Origin: Actinomycetes bacterium
Lineage (GTDB): Bacteria > Actinomycetota > Thermoleophilia > Solirubrobacterales > Solirubrobacteraceae
Assembly (NCBI GenBank): GCA_021851525.1
Contig: JAJZDA010000005.1
Coordinates: forward strand, 1 to 48,250
DNA length: 48,250 nucleotides
Direction of reading: 5' to 3'
Below the pieces are notes generated by a model. That model was not told the origin of the DNA and did not search any database. It saw nothing but the letters and a program-made list of their open reading frames with translations. Position numbers and translations under genes: made by a program. This document shows, in pieces, positions 34,274 through 43,835 of the stretch. Every line of letters begins with the position of its first letter. The stretch's first letter is position 1.

Positions 34274-35674
34274 TCATGCGGCACTCAGGACATCTGCCAG
34301 CGCCTCGACCGCAGCGCCCGCGGAGGAGGCGGGAAGCCGGCCGTAACCGAGCAGCAGGGTCGAGGTCTGCGGTGAGCGCGCGGCCAGGAAGCTCTCGAGC
34401 GCACGCACGCGGATGTGCCTGCGCGCGGCGTGCGACTCGATCATCGCGCTGTCCACCGCGCGACCGAGTTGCATCGCGAAGTGCAGGCCCGCGTCTGCCC
34501 CGCTGACGCGGGCCCACGGCAGGCGTCGTGCGAGCGCTTCCAGCAGCGCGAAGCGCCGGCGACCGTATTCAGCACGCGCGCGTCGGATGTGGTGCTCGTA
34601 GGTGGACTGGGCGATCATCTGCGCCAGGGCGATCTGTTCAAGCGCGGGTGAGCCGCCGTCCAGCGCCTCCTTGAGTTCACCTGCGGCGCCGGTCAACCGT
34701 TTGGGGAACACTGCCCAGCCGAGGCGGATCGCGGGGGCCAGCGCCTTGGACGCCGATCCGATGTAGATCACGCGGTCGGGGGCTGCGCCCTGCAGCGCCG
34801 GCGGCGCCTGCCCGGCAAACGAGTACTCGGCGTCGTAGTCATCCTCCACCAGCGCCGTGCCCTGTGCCGTGACCCACTTCACAAGTTCTCGCCGGCGCGC
34901 GGAGCTGAGAGCAGCGCCGGTGGGGAACTGGTGAACCGGCGAGACGATCGTCGCCTGCGCCGAGCCGGCCAACAGTTGCTCCAGTGAGAGCCCGTGTTCA
35001 TCCACGGGCGTGTCCACCGCCTGCAGCCCGGCGTAGCGGCAGGCGTGCCGAATCCCGTGTGCGCAAGGATCCTCCAGCGCAAGCCGGTCGACGCCGTCAG
35101 CCGCGAGCGTCCGGCATGCCAGGTCAATCGCCTGTATCGAGCCCTGGCAGACGATTATCTGGCTTGGCTCGGCGATCACCCCGCGTGTGCGCCCGAGGTA
35201 ATCAGCTAGGGCCTCCCGCAGTTGCGTCGTGCCGCGTGGATCACCGTAATCCAGGGCCTGATCAGGAGCCGTCTCCAGCGCGAAGTGCAGGCTGCGCAGC
35301 CACTCCCGCCGTGGGAACATGCCCACGTCGGGAACCTCGGGTGCCAGGTCGAAGCGGTAGCCGGCGCGCCGTCCGTGCTGGCCGTCGCTGGCTTTCCCAG
35401 AAGCTCCAGGGAGCCGCGCGACACGCGGAGCTGAGCGGCCGTTGGTGACCAGGAAGCCCTGGCTGAGCAGGTCAGCGTAGGCCTCGACCACGACTCCGCG
35501 AGAGACCCCCAGGTCTGTGGCCAGGCGGCGGGTGGCGGGGAGGGCCACCCCGGGGCGCAGGCGCCGCTCGCGCACAGCAGCACGGACCTGCTCGGCGATC
35601 TGCTCGCGCAGCGGCGCGCCAGCCTCACGATCGAGCGTGATCGGGAGATCGACCGAACCTCGTGGCCGTGCCAT
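34274..35674 (-). CDS. MocR-type (GntR + aminotransferase) transcription regulator
   Basis: A 466-residue MocR/PdxR-family regulator. The N-terminal winged helix is GntR-type (LREQIAEQVRAAVRERRL, LATDLGVSRGVVVEAYADL). The C-terminal domain resembles fold-type I aminotransferases; the PLP Lys is in IGSASKALAPAIRLGW and the cofactor-binding region in VEDDYDAEYSF. Such proteins sense PLP and often control vitamin B6 synthesis or other amine metabolism. No pdxS/T is adjacent here, so the target is unknown; the divergent small membrane-protein gene is one candidate, and the peptide importer downstream on the same strand another. Confidence 0.92.
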   Translation of the reverse strand: MARPRGSVDLPITLDREAGAPLREQIAEQVRAAVRERRLRPGVALPATRRLATDLGVSRGVVVEAYADLLSQGFLVTNGRSAPRVARLPGASGKASDGQHGRRAGYRFDLAPEVPDVGMFPRREWLRSLHFALETAPDQALDYGDPRGTTQLREALADYLGRTRGVIAEPSQIIVCQGSIQAIDLACRTLAADGVDRLALEDPCAHGIRHACRYAGLQAVDTPVDEHGLSLEQLLAGSAQATIVSPVHQFPTGAALSSARRRELVKWVTAQGTALVEDDYDAEYSFAGQAPPALQGAAPDRVIYIGSASKALAPAIRLGWAVFPKRLTGAAGELKEALDGGSPALEQIALAQMIAQSTYEHHIRRARAEYGRRRFALLEALARRLPWARVSGADAGLHFAMQLGRAVDSAMIESHAARRHIRVRALESFLAARSPQTSTLLLGYGRLPASSAGAAVEALADVLSAA

Positions 35675-35912
35675 TCGCGACCATTCTCAGGCGCCGGTGA
35701 GCTTCTGGGAAGAGTTACCGCCAGATCGTCACAGCTGCTTCACAGCGCGGGCACATCTGGGCGGTCGTGGTGGTCGCCGGATCGTTGAGACCGCGACCTC
35801 CAGCGGCCTGTCAGTAGTAGCTACGGCGCGTGACAGGTGGCGCTCCGGGATGTGCCGGGAGCGTTGCGGCGCCACGCTGGAAGCTCAGGCGAGTGCGTCG
35901 AGGAGGTCTGTC

Positions 35913-36068
35913 ATGACGCTGATCTGGTTTGTCGTGTGGCTTGTTGCCAACAACATCGGCAGCCACGCGCCGCTGCTCCTGAACCCCGTGAACGGGTGGA
36001 CCGCCACGCTGATCCTGGCGGTCGCGCTCGACCTCAGTGCGGCTCACGCGCGCAGCGGCCGGTCCTGA
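35913..36068 (+). CDS. Small (51-residue) membrane protein
   Basis: A short gene with an ideal ribosome binding site (AGGAGG, six bases before ATG). The protein MTLIWFVVWLVANNIG.. has two hydrophobic helices separated by a short SHAPLLLNPVNGW loop and ends with a basic tail (AHARSGRS), so it is probably a two-helix inner-membrane hairpin. It is followed by a terminator-like hairpin. It resembles other tiny membrane proteins of unknown role; no function can be given. Confidence 0.7.
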   Translation: MTLIWFVVWLVANNIGSHAPLLLNPVNGWTATLILAVALDLSAAHARSGRS

Positions 36069-36077
36069 GCGACCGGG

Positions 36078-36101
36078 CCCCGGCGTCGGCGGGCGCCGGG
36101 G
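36078..36101 (+). terminator. Hairpin after small membrane-protein gene
   Basis: CCCCGGCG and CGCCGGGG pair perfectly (8 bp) around an 8-base loop, ten bases after the stop of the 51-residue gene. No U tract. Confidence 0.55.
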
Positions 36102-36462
36102 TTGCGGCTGCACGCCGGGGTGGTCTGCGTCCGCCGGGGTGCTGGCGGTGCACCCGGGTGCTGGCGCCCGGGTGGTGGCGCGCGCGGGGATGGCGCACAG
36201 GCGGGGTGGGTGATGTGCGGCCGAAGCGGTCGCGACAGGTAGAAACCCGGCGGCGCCCGGGTAATGCCAGCGGAGGCCGCCGGTGCCCGCCAGCGTTAGA
36301 ACTGGAAGGGCAAACGGTCAACCGACTGAAAACGCGACCGAGCGGTGCGCCCCAGAGCGTGACCGCGGACCGGCACTTGCGGCTGCCAAGCGCCCCGGGG
36401 ACCGTCTCCGGCCGCTCGCATCCAGTGGTGTGAGGCACCACACGAATGAAAGGCGGGCAACC
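36102..36462. other. Gene-free interval upstream of secreted ferritin-like gene
   Basis: About 360 bases without a supportable gene. The first part repeats GGGTGCTGGCG-like words (around 36139-36170). A GGGTAA at 36259 resembles the -10 of SigB/SigF-type promoters, but no GTTT box lies at the right distance. The promoter of the gene at 36463 must be here. Confidence 0.4.
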
Positions 36463-37371
36463 ATGCCACCTTCACCCAAGAGCAGCGCGCGGGTGTCCCG
36501 CGCGCCCCGCGAACACGCTTCCACCCGGCACTTCGCCTGGGGGATCGGCTGGGATCGGCGTCCCCGACACGTCCTGCTGGCGGTCGTCCTCGCGGGACTC
36601 GTGCTGAGCGCCGGCTCCTCAACGGCGCCGGCCGCGACGCTCGCGCCCGCGGGCTCGCAACCGTCCGCCGCGCCCGCGGCTGCGACTCAGCGCCAGGTGA
36701 TCAGGCTGCGTCTGGACCAGCGCATTCAGATCAAGACGGCCACCACCTACCGGCTCAGCGGGACCGTGAGCCCAGCTCACAACGGTGCCCGCGTGCGCAT
36801 CCAGCTGCGCACCGCGACCGGCTGGCGCACGGTGGCGACGGTCGTGCTGCGTAAGCAGACGGCCACCGCCTCGCAGTTCCAGGCGACCCTCCACAACCCC
36901 GTCACCGGGGTCTACCGGGCGCAGCTGGTGGCGACCCGCAGGTACCGCGCCGCCAACAGCGCGGTGCTCCCGGTGGGCGTCTCGGAGCTCGCGATAGCGC
37001 CTGCGATCACCGCCGCCCTGACCCAGGAGCGCGTCGCGGCGGCCACCTACGCCAACGTGATCGCGCGCCTGGGCAAGATCGCGCCGTTCACCAACGTGCT
37101 CGCATCCGAGCAGGAGCACATCGCCACGCTCGAGGCGCTGGCGCGCACCTACGCCGTGAGCCTGCCCGCAGGGCCGTTCATCGGTGAGGCTGCGCCGGCG
37201 ACGCGCGTGGAGTCATGCCGGCTGGGCGTGAGCGTGGAACGCGACGTGATTGCGCTCTACGACCGCCTGCTGCCGACGGTCTCGGCGACCTCAAACGTCG
37301 CGCGCGTGTTCACGCACCTGAAGGCCGCCTCGCAGGACTCGCACCTGCCGGCCTTCCAGCACTGCTCCTGA
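36463..37371 (+). CDS. Secreted protein with beta domain and ferritin-like DUF2202 domain
   Basis: A 302-residue exported protein. ATG 36463 has AAAGGCGGG upstream. After a ~35-residue basic N-terminus a hydrophobic segment (VLLAVVLAGLVLSAGSS) serves as signal or anchor. Residues ~75-170 form an immunoglobulin-like beta domain (YRLSGTVSPAHNGARVRIQL and GVYRAQLVATRRYRAAN). The last ~130 residues match the ferritin-like DUF2202 family: LTQERVAAATYANV, LASEQEHIATLEALA, SVERDVIALYDRL and HLKAASQDSHLPAFQHC. Glu and His residues at helix positions suit a di-metal site. The role of such extracellular ferritin-like proteins is unknown. A strong hairpin follows. Confidence 0.78.
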   Translation: MPPSPKSSARVSRAPREHASTRHFAWGIGWDRRPRHVLLAVVLAGLVLSAGSSTAPAATLAPAGSQPSAAPAAATQRQVIRLRLDQRIQIKTATTYRLSGTVSPAHNGARVRIQLRTATGWRTVATVVLRKQTATASQFQATLHNPVTGVYRAQLVATRRYRAANSAVLPVGVSELAIAPAITAALTQERVAAATYANVIARLGKIAPFTNVLASEQEHIATLEALARTYAVSLPAGPFIGEAAPATRVESCRLGVSVERDVIALYDRLLPTVSATSNVARVFTHLKAASQDSHLPAFQHCS

Positions 37372-37397
37372 GCGGCGCTCGGTGAGCGGCTGACGCA

Positions 37398-37432
37398 GCG
37401 GCCCGCGGGCGCACCTCGCGCCCGCGGGCCGC
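37398..37432 (+). terminator. Perfect 15-bp hairpin terminator
   Basis: GCGGCCCGCGGGCGC and its exact complement surround a 5-base loop (ACCTC), 26 bases after the stop of the DUF2202 gene. It is the most stable hairpin noticed in the window, but lacks a U tract. Confidence 0.7.
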
Positions 37433-37596
37433 GGCCACGTCAGCGGTCAAGCGCCCGCCGGCTGTCCGGGACGCCTGGCGGATACGCTTGCCCAGCGTCG
37501 GTCCCGGACCCGGAACGGGTCGCAAGGGGCCAGCTGGGCCGTTGCGGGCAGAGGCCGCAGGCTCGGGGGAGGCGCACTCGAGAGCAAGGAGCATTC

Positions 37597-39292
<1,696 letters not shown>

Positions 39293-39294
<2 letters not shown>

Positions 39295-39316
39295 TCGCCC
39301 GCAGCGGCGGGCGATC
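39293..39316. terminator. 10-bp hairpin between convergent genes
   Basis: GATCGCCCGC pairs perfectly with GCGGGCGATC around an AGCG loop; the left arm overlaps the stop codon of the 565-residue protein. It lies between that gene and the convergent SufR-like regulator, so it may terminate both. Confidence 0.65.
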
Positions 39317-39383
39317 GAAGCTCACGCCAGGTGCGTGCGCGCTGTGCGCAGGTCTGCGTCGTGCAGAGGGTGGGGCGGCGCGG

Positions 39384-40100
39384 TCATCGGGCGCCCCCGC
39401 CCTGCGAAGCGGGACCGCTCTGGCGTGGGACCATCCGCGCGATCTCTCCGCGCATCCGGATCACGCAGCCGGCCAGCTCGGGATCCTTGGGCTCAAAGCT
39501 CTCGAGCCGGCTCTCCGGATCGAGCTCCGCCAGGAGCCCGCCGGTGAGCCCACGATGCAGCGCACAGATCAACGGTTGGCGTTCGCGCACGGCCTCGCGG
39601 TAGGGGCAGTTGCGCAGCGTGTAGGTGAGCTGCCGCCCGGCTGCCGGCTCGCGCTGCGGCTGGAAACCCAGTGCGGTGAGCGTGTCGAAGAGCGCCTGCT
39701 CAGACCCGTGCCGGCGGCCGTGCTCGCCGGCCAGGCCGCGCCCGATCACCCTGCCGCTGGCCTCCATCTCCGCCGCCTCGGTGCCGCGGGCGGCGATTGC
39801 GCGCACGAGCCAGCGGGCCAGCTCGGCGTACGCGGTCGGCGGATCGCCACCCGGCTGAGCGTCGGCGCTGATCGCCCACGTGTCGCGCGGGCGCCCGCGG
39901 GGAAGGCGCTCGCGCCGCCGTTCGATGAGCCCGGCCTCCAGCAGCCGCTCCAGGTGGATCCGCACGCCGTTGGGGTGCAGCTGCAGCTGCGCGGCCAGCT
40001 CCTCGGTGGTGGCCGGCTGGTGCAGTTCCCCGAGCAGCGCGAAGACCCTGGCGCGGGTCGGCTGGGAGAGCGGATCCCCGGGCTTCACTGGCACGTCCAT
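39384..40100 (-). CDS. SufR-like HTH regulator with possible Fe-S site
   Basis: A 238-residue winged-helix regulator of the ArsR/SufR type. The N-terminal HTH is clear (TRARVFALLGELHQPATTEE, LAAQLQLHPNGVRIHLERLLEAGL). The C-terminal half has three spaced Cys: NCPYREAV, then LICALH 13 residues later, and AGCVIRM, much like the Cys pattern that binds an Fe-S cluster in SufR. It may therefore sense iron, oxygen or redox state. No suf genes are in the window; the nearest partners are a ferredoxin upstream on the same strand and a ferritin-like protein, both plausible members of an iron/redox regulon. Confidence 0.82.
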   Translation of the reverse strand: MDVPVKPGDPLSQPTRARVFALLGELHQPATTEELAAQLQLHPNGVRIHLERLLEAGLIERRRERLPRGRPRDTWAISADAQPGGDPPTAYAELARWLVRAIAARGTEAAEMEASGRVIGRGLAGEHGRRHGSEQALFDTLTALGFQPQREPAAGRQLTYTLRNCPYREAVRERQPLICALHRGLTGGLLAELDPESRLESFEPKDPELAGCVIRMRGEIARMVPRQSGPASQGGGAR

Positions 40101-40233
40101 CGCATCCCGAAGCTTCGCAGAGCCCTGATCTCCCGCATCAGCCCGTGCGGCTGATCTGCGTCATGCGTCTGTGGGCCGAGGACACGCTCACTCGCGGGCT
40201 CGATGTCCTGGTGTCCCCGCGCGCGAACGCTGC

Positions 40234-40258
40234 GGTGAGCGCCCGCGCGGCGCTCACC
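40234..40258 (-). terminator. 10-bp hairpin downstream of ferredoxin gene
   Basis: GGTGAGCGCC and GGCGCTCACC pair perfectly around CGCGC. On the minus strand it lies about 85 bases past the ferredoxin stop and before the regulator gene, so it probably ends the ferredoxin transcript. Confidence 0.55.
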
Positions 40259-40342
40259 TGAGGCTCCGTGCGGCGGCCTCGGGCCCGCGCGTGCCGGCGC
40301 CGCGCGTGGGTGCCCGGCGCGGCCGCTCACCGCGGATCGAGT

Positions 40343-40612
40343 TCATCTGCCGCCGCTGCGGTAGAAGGCGGCGTTGATCTGCGCAAAGTGCTGCCACTGC
40401 GCCGGCAGCTGGTCCTCGGCGAAGATCGCGTCCACCGGGCAGGCCTCCACGCAGGCGTCGCAGTCGATGCACTCGTCGGGGTCGATGAAGAGCTGGTCGC
40501 TGTCGGCGAACCCCGGCTCTTCGGGGGTGGGGTGGATGCAGTCCACAGGGCAGACGTCGACGCATGAGCTGTCCTTGACGCCGATGCACGGCTCCGCGAT
40601 CACATAGGTCAC
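40343..40612 (-). CDS. fdxA: 7Fe (3Fe-4S/4Fe-4S) ferredoxin
   Basis: An 89-residue ferredoxin of the FdxA type. The first motif Cys9-x7-Cys17-x3-Cys21-P lacks the second Cys of a normal 4Fe site and fits a [3Fe-4S] cluster; Cys25 and the second motif CIDCDAC (with CP four residues on) fit a [4Fe-4S] cluster. The C-terminal tail QLPAQWQHFAQINAAFY is typical. GTG start with GGAGG five bases upstream. An AT-richer patch at 40625-40660 (GATACT on the minus strand) is the likely promoter. It carries low-potential electrons, possibly for a P450 or for the Ehr/other complexes (inference). Confidence 0.93.
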   Translation of the reverse strand: MTYVIAEPCIGVKDSSCVDVCPVDCIHPTPEEPGFADSDQLFIDPDECIDCDACVEACPVDAIFAEDQLPAQWQHFAQINAAFYRSGGR

Positions 40613-40928
40613 TGGATCCTCCGGATAGTTTTCACAGGATCAATGGGAAAAGTATCACCACCGTGCGGCGCAGCTCGAGCTGGCGGCGCGTGACGCGCGG
40701 CTTGAGCTGCGGGGTGGACGAGGGGTCGCGGGCAGCGGGCCTCGCTCACGCCTGCGCCGGCGCCGGCGCAAGCTGGCCACGGTCCCCGGCCGGCTGCACC
40801 GGGCCGTATTCGGTACGGATGTGCCGTGATGGGTTTTGGCACACGATCTCAGTGAACGTCTCGCCTCTGACCGCGCCCACGCGGGAACGATGGCGTCGTG
40901 TCGAAATCCACCAGCAGAAGGAGGCACC
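40613..40928. promoter_or_regulatory. Divergent promoter region, ferredoxin / ferritin-like gene
   Basis: A 316-base interval between divergent starts with no supportable gene. The 40625-40660 part is markedly AT-richer than its surroundings and should hold the ferredoxin promoter. The ribosome binding site AAGGAGG before the ferritin-like gene is at its right end. No operator was recognised. Confidence 0.45.
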
Positions 40929-41432
40929 ATGACCGGATCCTCACGTTCTCGCGACATCCTCTCGGAGGCGCAGACCAGCGCCCGCGAGCAGATCGTCGGG
41001 CTGCTCACCACCGCCTATTGGATGGAGATCGAGACGGTGATGAGCTACATCGCCAACTCGACCAACCCCGACGGGGTGCGCGCGCAGGAGGTGGTCAAGT
41101 CGCTCGCGGTGGACGTCGCCGAGGAGCTCAGGCACGCGCAGCTGTTCGCCAAGCGGATCAAGGAGCTGTACGGCACCGTCCCCGGCTCCAGGGAGTTCGC
41201 GGCCACGCAGGAGGCGCTGCAGCCACCGGCGGATTCGCTGGACCTCGTGCACGTGATCCGTGGCGTGATCGAGGCTGAGCGCGGGGCGATCGAGCACTAC
41301 ACCAGCATCATCGAGGTCACTGACGGCGTTGATCCGGTCACGCAGGACATGCTCACGACGATCCTCGCCGACGAGCAGAACCACCTGCGCACCTTCGAGG
41401 GGTTCCTGCGCGAGTTCGAGCGCCAGCCCTGA
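40929..41432 (+). CDS. Ferritin-like (bacterioferritin/Dps-type four-helix) protein
   Basis: A 167-residue four-helix protein; AAGGAGG four bases before ATG fixes the start. Ferritin-like ligand pattern: TAYWMEIETVMSYIANST (first Glu), VAEELRHAQLFAKRI (E-x2-H), VIRGVIEAERGAIEHYTSII (Glu) and ILADEQNHLRTFEGFL (E-x2-H). This suits a di-iron centre for iron oxidation or storage. It is of the general ferritin-like superfamily rather than classic bacterioferritin, as no haem Met is evident. It is divergent from the 7Fe ferredoxin and close to a SufR-like regulator. Confidence 0.85.
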   Translation: MTGSSRSRDILSEAQTSAREQIVGLLTTAYWMEIETVMSYIANSTNPDGVRAQEVVKSLAVDVAEELRHAQLFAKRIKELYGTVPGSREFAATQEALQPPADSLDLVHVIRGVIEAERGAIEHYTSIIEVTDGVDPVTQDMLTTILADEQNHLRTFEGFLREFERQP

Positions 41433-41680
41433 GTGGCCGCCGGACCCCAGAGCTCACGCCCCGGGGCAGCAGGTCACGCGGCCGGCGCCGGCGCGCCCGA
41501 ACTGCGCCGGCCGCGGACGGGCGTTTAGCAGCGGTTTGGAGGCCTGGGTTACGATCCGGCGGTCGTGTTTGGAGATACCCTGCGTTCGGTCGGCGGCACG
41601 CCGTTTCAGCAGGCGTCCTGAGCGCGGCGAGACCATCGATTCGCGTGTCGACAGTCATCCCCTCCTGACCGATTGAATCG

Positions 41681-43828
41681 GTGGCCGAATTGAGCAGCGA
41701 ACTACCCGTGGCGGACCAGCCTGCGCCGCCGGCGATGACCCCCGACTTTGGGGCCGAAGGTGCCTTTGAGTCCGCCGTGGCGGACCGTCGCGCCGATCCC
41801 GAGCGGCACGTGCGCAACTGGGCCGATCGAGCGCTGTGGACGACGGTGGGCCTCGGGCTGCTGTGGTGGTCCTGGCAGTTGGTCGGCGACTCCTACCGCG
41901 CATGGACGGTTCCGTTCCTGGTCGCAGCCAACCTCTGGGGGCTGGGAACCATCCTCGCGAGCTGGCTGCCCGACAACAGGTGGACGCGCAATCCGGCGCT
42001 GCGCGACCGCTGGGCCTGGGCGACCGCGCTGCTGACCGTGGCCGTGTTTGCGGCCTGGGCGACCGTGATGCTCACCGGCAGCCGCGAATACGGGACGGAC
42101 GCAATCGCCTTCGACCAATACGCCGCGTCACTGGTCAACCATGGCCTGAACCCGTACACGCACTCGATGGCGCCCGCCTTCCAGTTCTTCCGCACGCCCA
42201 CCAGCTACTACACCTACACCTTCACCGGCAGGCCTGTGACGGCGCTCTCCTACCCCTCGCTCTCGTTCCTGCTGTACGTGCCGTTCCTGGCGCTCGGGTG
42301 GATCAACAACCTCGCACCGACGCTGAACATGGTCGCCTGGGGCGCGACGGTGCTGCTGATGTTCGCCCTCCTGCCCCGCCGTGTGCGGCCCGCCGCGCTG
42401 CTGTTCGGCGGCTACGGCCTCTACGCGAGCTTCGCGATGGGCGGGGTCACGGACGCGCTGTTCATGCCGCTGCTTGTGGTCGCGGCCTACAGGTGGGACC
42501 GCTTCGGTCAGGGCCCGCGGACCTATATCGCGCCGGTCATGTTCGGGCTTGCGATGGGGATCAAGCAGACCCCATGGCCGGCGCTGCCGTTCATCCTGCT
42601 GGCGCTCGCCTGCGATGAGCACGCGCGCGCCGGCCTGCGTGCCGCGCTCACCAGAGCCGGCAGGTACCTGGCGGTGGTGCTCGCCGCGTTCCTGCTCCCC
42701 AACCTGCCGTGGATCCTCGCTGACCCCGGAGCCTGGGTGCGGGGGACGCTGACGCCGCTGGCCGCCAACATGGTCCCCACCGGCCAGGGCAGCATCTCAC
42801 TGAGCCTGTACCTGCACCTCGGCGGCGGCTCGATGCTGGCGTTCACGGCGGCCGCTGCCCTGATCATGGTGCTGCTGCTGCTGGCCTTTGTTGGCACCTA
42901 CCCGCTGCTGCGCCTGGGCATGTACCTGCTGCCGGCGTTCGCCTTCGCGTTTGCTGCGCGCTCCAACGTCAACTACTTCATCTCACTGCTGCCGGCCGGG
43001 CTGGTGGCGGCGGCCAGCGCCGGCCCGGCGATCCGCCGGCATGCCACGGAACGGCGTCTGTTCAGAAACCGGGCCTGGTTGCTCGCCACGACGCTCACCG
43101 GCGCGCTCGCGGCCGCCTCGGTGGTCTACTCGCTGACGGCTCAGGCGCCGATGAACCTGAGGATCGTCGGCGTCGCGACAACCGGCGTCACCAACCGCAT
43201 AGAGCGACTCTCGCTTCGTGTCGCCAACAACTCCGGCAGCGCCATCAGACCGGCCTTTGACGTCATGACCAGTGGCTTCAACTCGACGTTCTGGCTCGTG
43301 GTCTCCGGGCCAAGGCGGCTGGCGCCGCACACTCACGCGCTCTACTCGATCGCCTCTCCCAACGCCGGTGCGGAGCCGTCCGCCTACGGTGGCTTCAACG
43401 TCGTTGCCTACGTCGCCCACCCGGCATCGTTCAGCGTCAGCCCGGCCTACGAGCCGGAGCTGATGCAGCTCGGGTTCGATCCCCAGGCGATCGACACCCC
43501 GCAGCGGGTTGGCAGGACGATCAGGGTCGGCGTGCAGCTGTACGCCGCCGGCGGCGGCCCGGTGCGCAGGGCCGGTGTCCGGGTCGAGATGACCAGCGTG
43601 ATCTGGACGGGCACCGGACCGCAGCGCTCCGCGGTCCAGATCAACGGGCAACCGGCCGGGGACTACGGCGTCTCGTACACCAACGCCGCGGGGATCGCCG
43701 TGTTCCGGGTGCGGAGCGTGAGCCCGAACAGCTACCCGGTGTCGCTCGCCGCCTCGCTGCTGAACCGGCGCTTCGACTACACGTACGGGAACTCAGGCGA
43801 CCTGAACATCAGGTTCGTGGCTCGCTGA
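41681..43828 (+). CDS. GT-C-like polytopic membrane protein with extracytoplasmic C-domain
   Basis: A 715-residue membrane protein. After a ~60-residue soluble N-terminus there are about 12 hydrophobic segments up to residue ~490; the first external loop has an acidic GTDAIAFDQYAASLVNHGLNP motif (Asp at the loop start, then NPY), typical of GT-C lipid-linked sugar transferases of the GT87/DUF2029 type. The C-terminal ~220 residues are beta-rich and probably outside the cell (LRVANNSGSAIRPAFDVMTSG; a region ending NLNIRF-like). GTG start without strong binding site. It is followed after seven bases by a second large membrane protein, so the two probably act together in surface glycan or lipid glycosylation (inference). 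Confidence 0.8.
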   Translation: MAELSSELPVADQPAPPAMTPDFGAEGAFESAVADRRADPERHVRNWADRALWTTVGLGLLWWSWQLVGDSYRAWTVPFLVAANLWGLGTILASWLPDNRWTRNPALRDRWAWATALLTVAVFAAWATVMLTGSREYGTDAIAFDQYAASLVNHGLNPYTHSMAPAFQFFRTPTSYYTYTFTGRPVTALSYPSLSFLLYVPFLALGWINNLAPTLNMVAWGATVLLMFALLPRRVRPAALLFGGYGLYASFAMGGVTDALFMPLLVVAAYRWDRFGQGPRTYIAPVMFGLAMGIKQTPWPALPFILLALACDEHARAGLRAALTRAGRYLAVVLAAFLLPNLPWILADPGAWVRGTLTPLAANMVPTGQGSISLSLYLHLGGGSMLAFTAAAALIMVLLLLAFVGTYPLLRLGMYLLPAFAFAFAARSNVNYFISLLPAGLVAAASAGPAIRRHATERRLFRNRAWLLATTLTGALAAASVVYSLTAQAPMNLRIVGVATTGVTNRIERLSLRVANNSGSAIRPAFDVMTSGFNSTFWLVVSGPRRLAPHTHALYSIASPNAGAEPSAYGGFNVVAYVAHPASFSVSPAYEPELMQLGFDPQAIDTPQRVGRTIRVGVQLYAAGGGPVRRAGVRVEMTSVIWTGTGPQRSAVQINGQPAGDYGVSYTNAAGIAVFRVRSVSPNSYPVSLAASLLNRRFDYTYGNSGDLNIRFVAR

Positions 43829-43835
43829 CGCTTGG

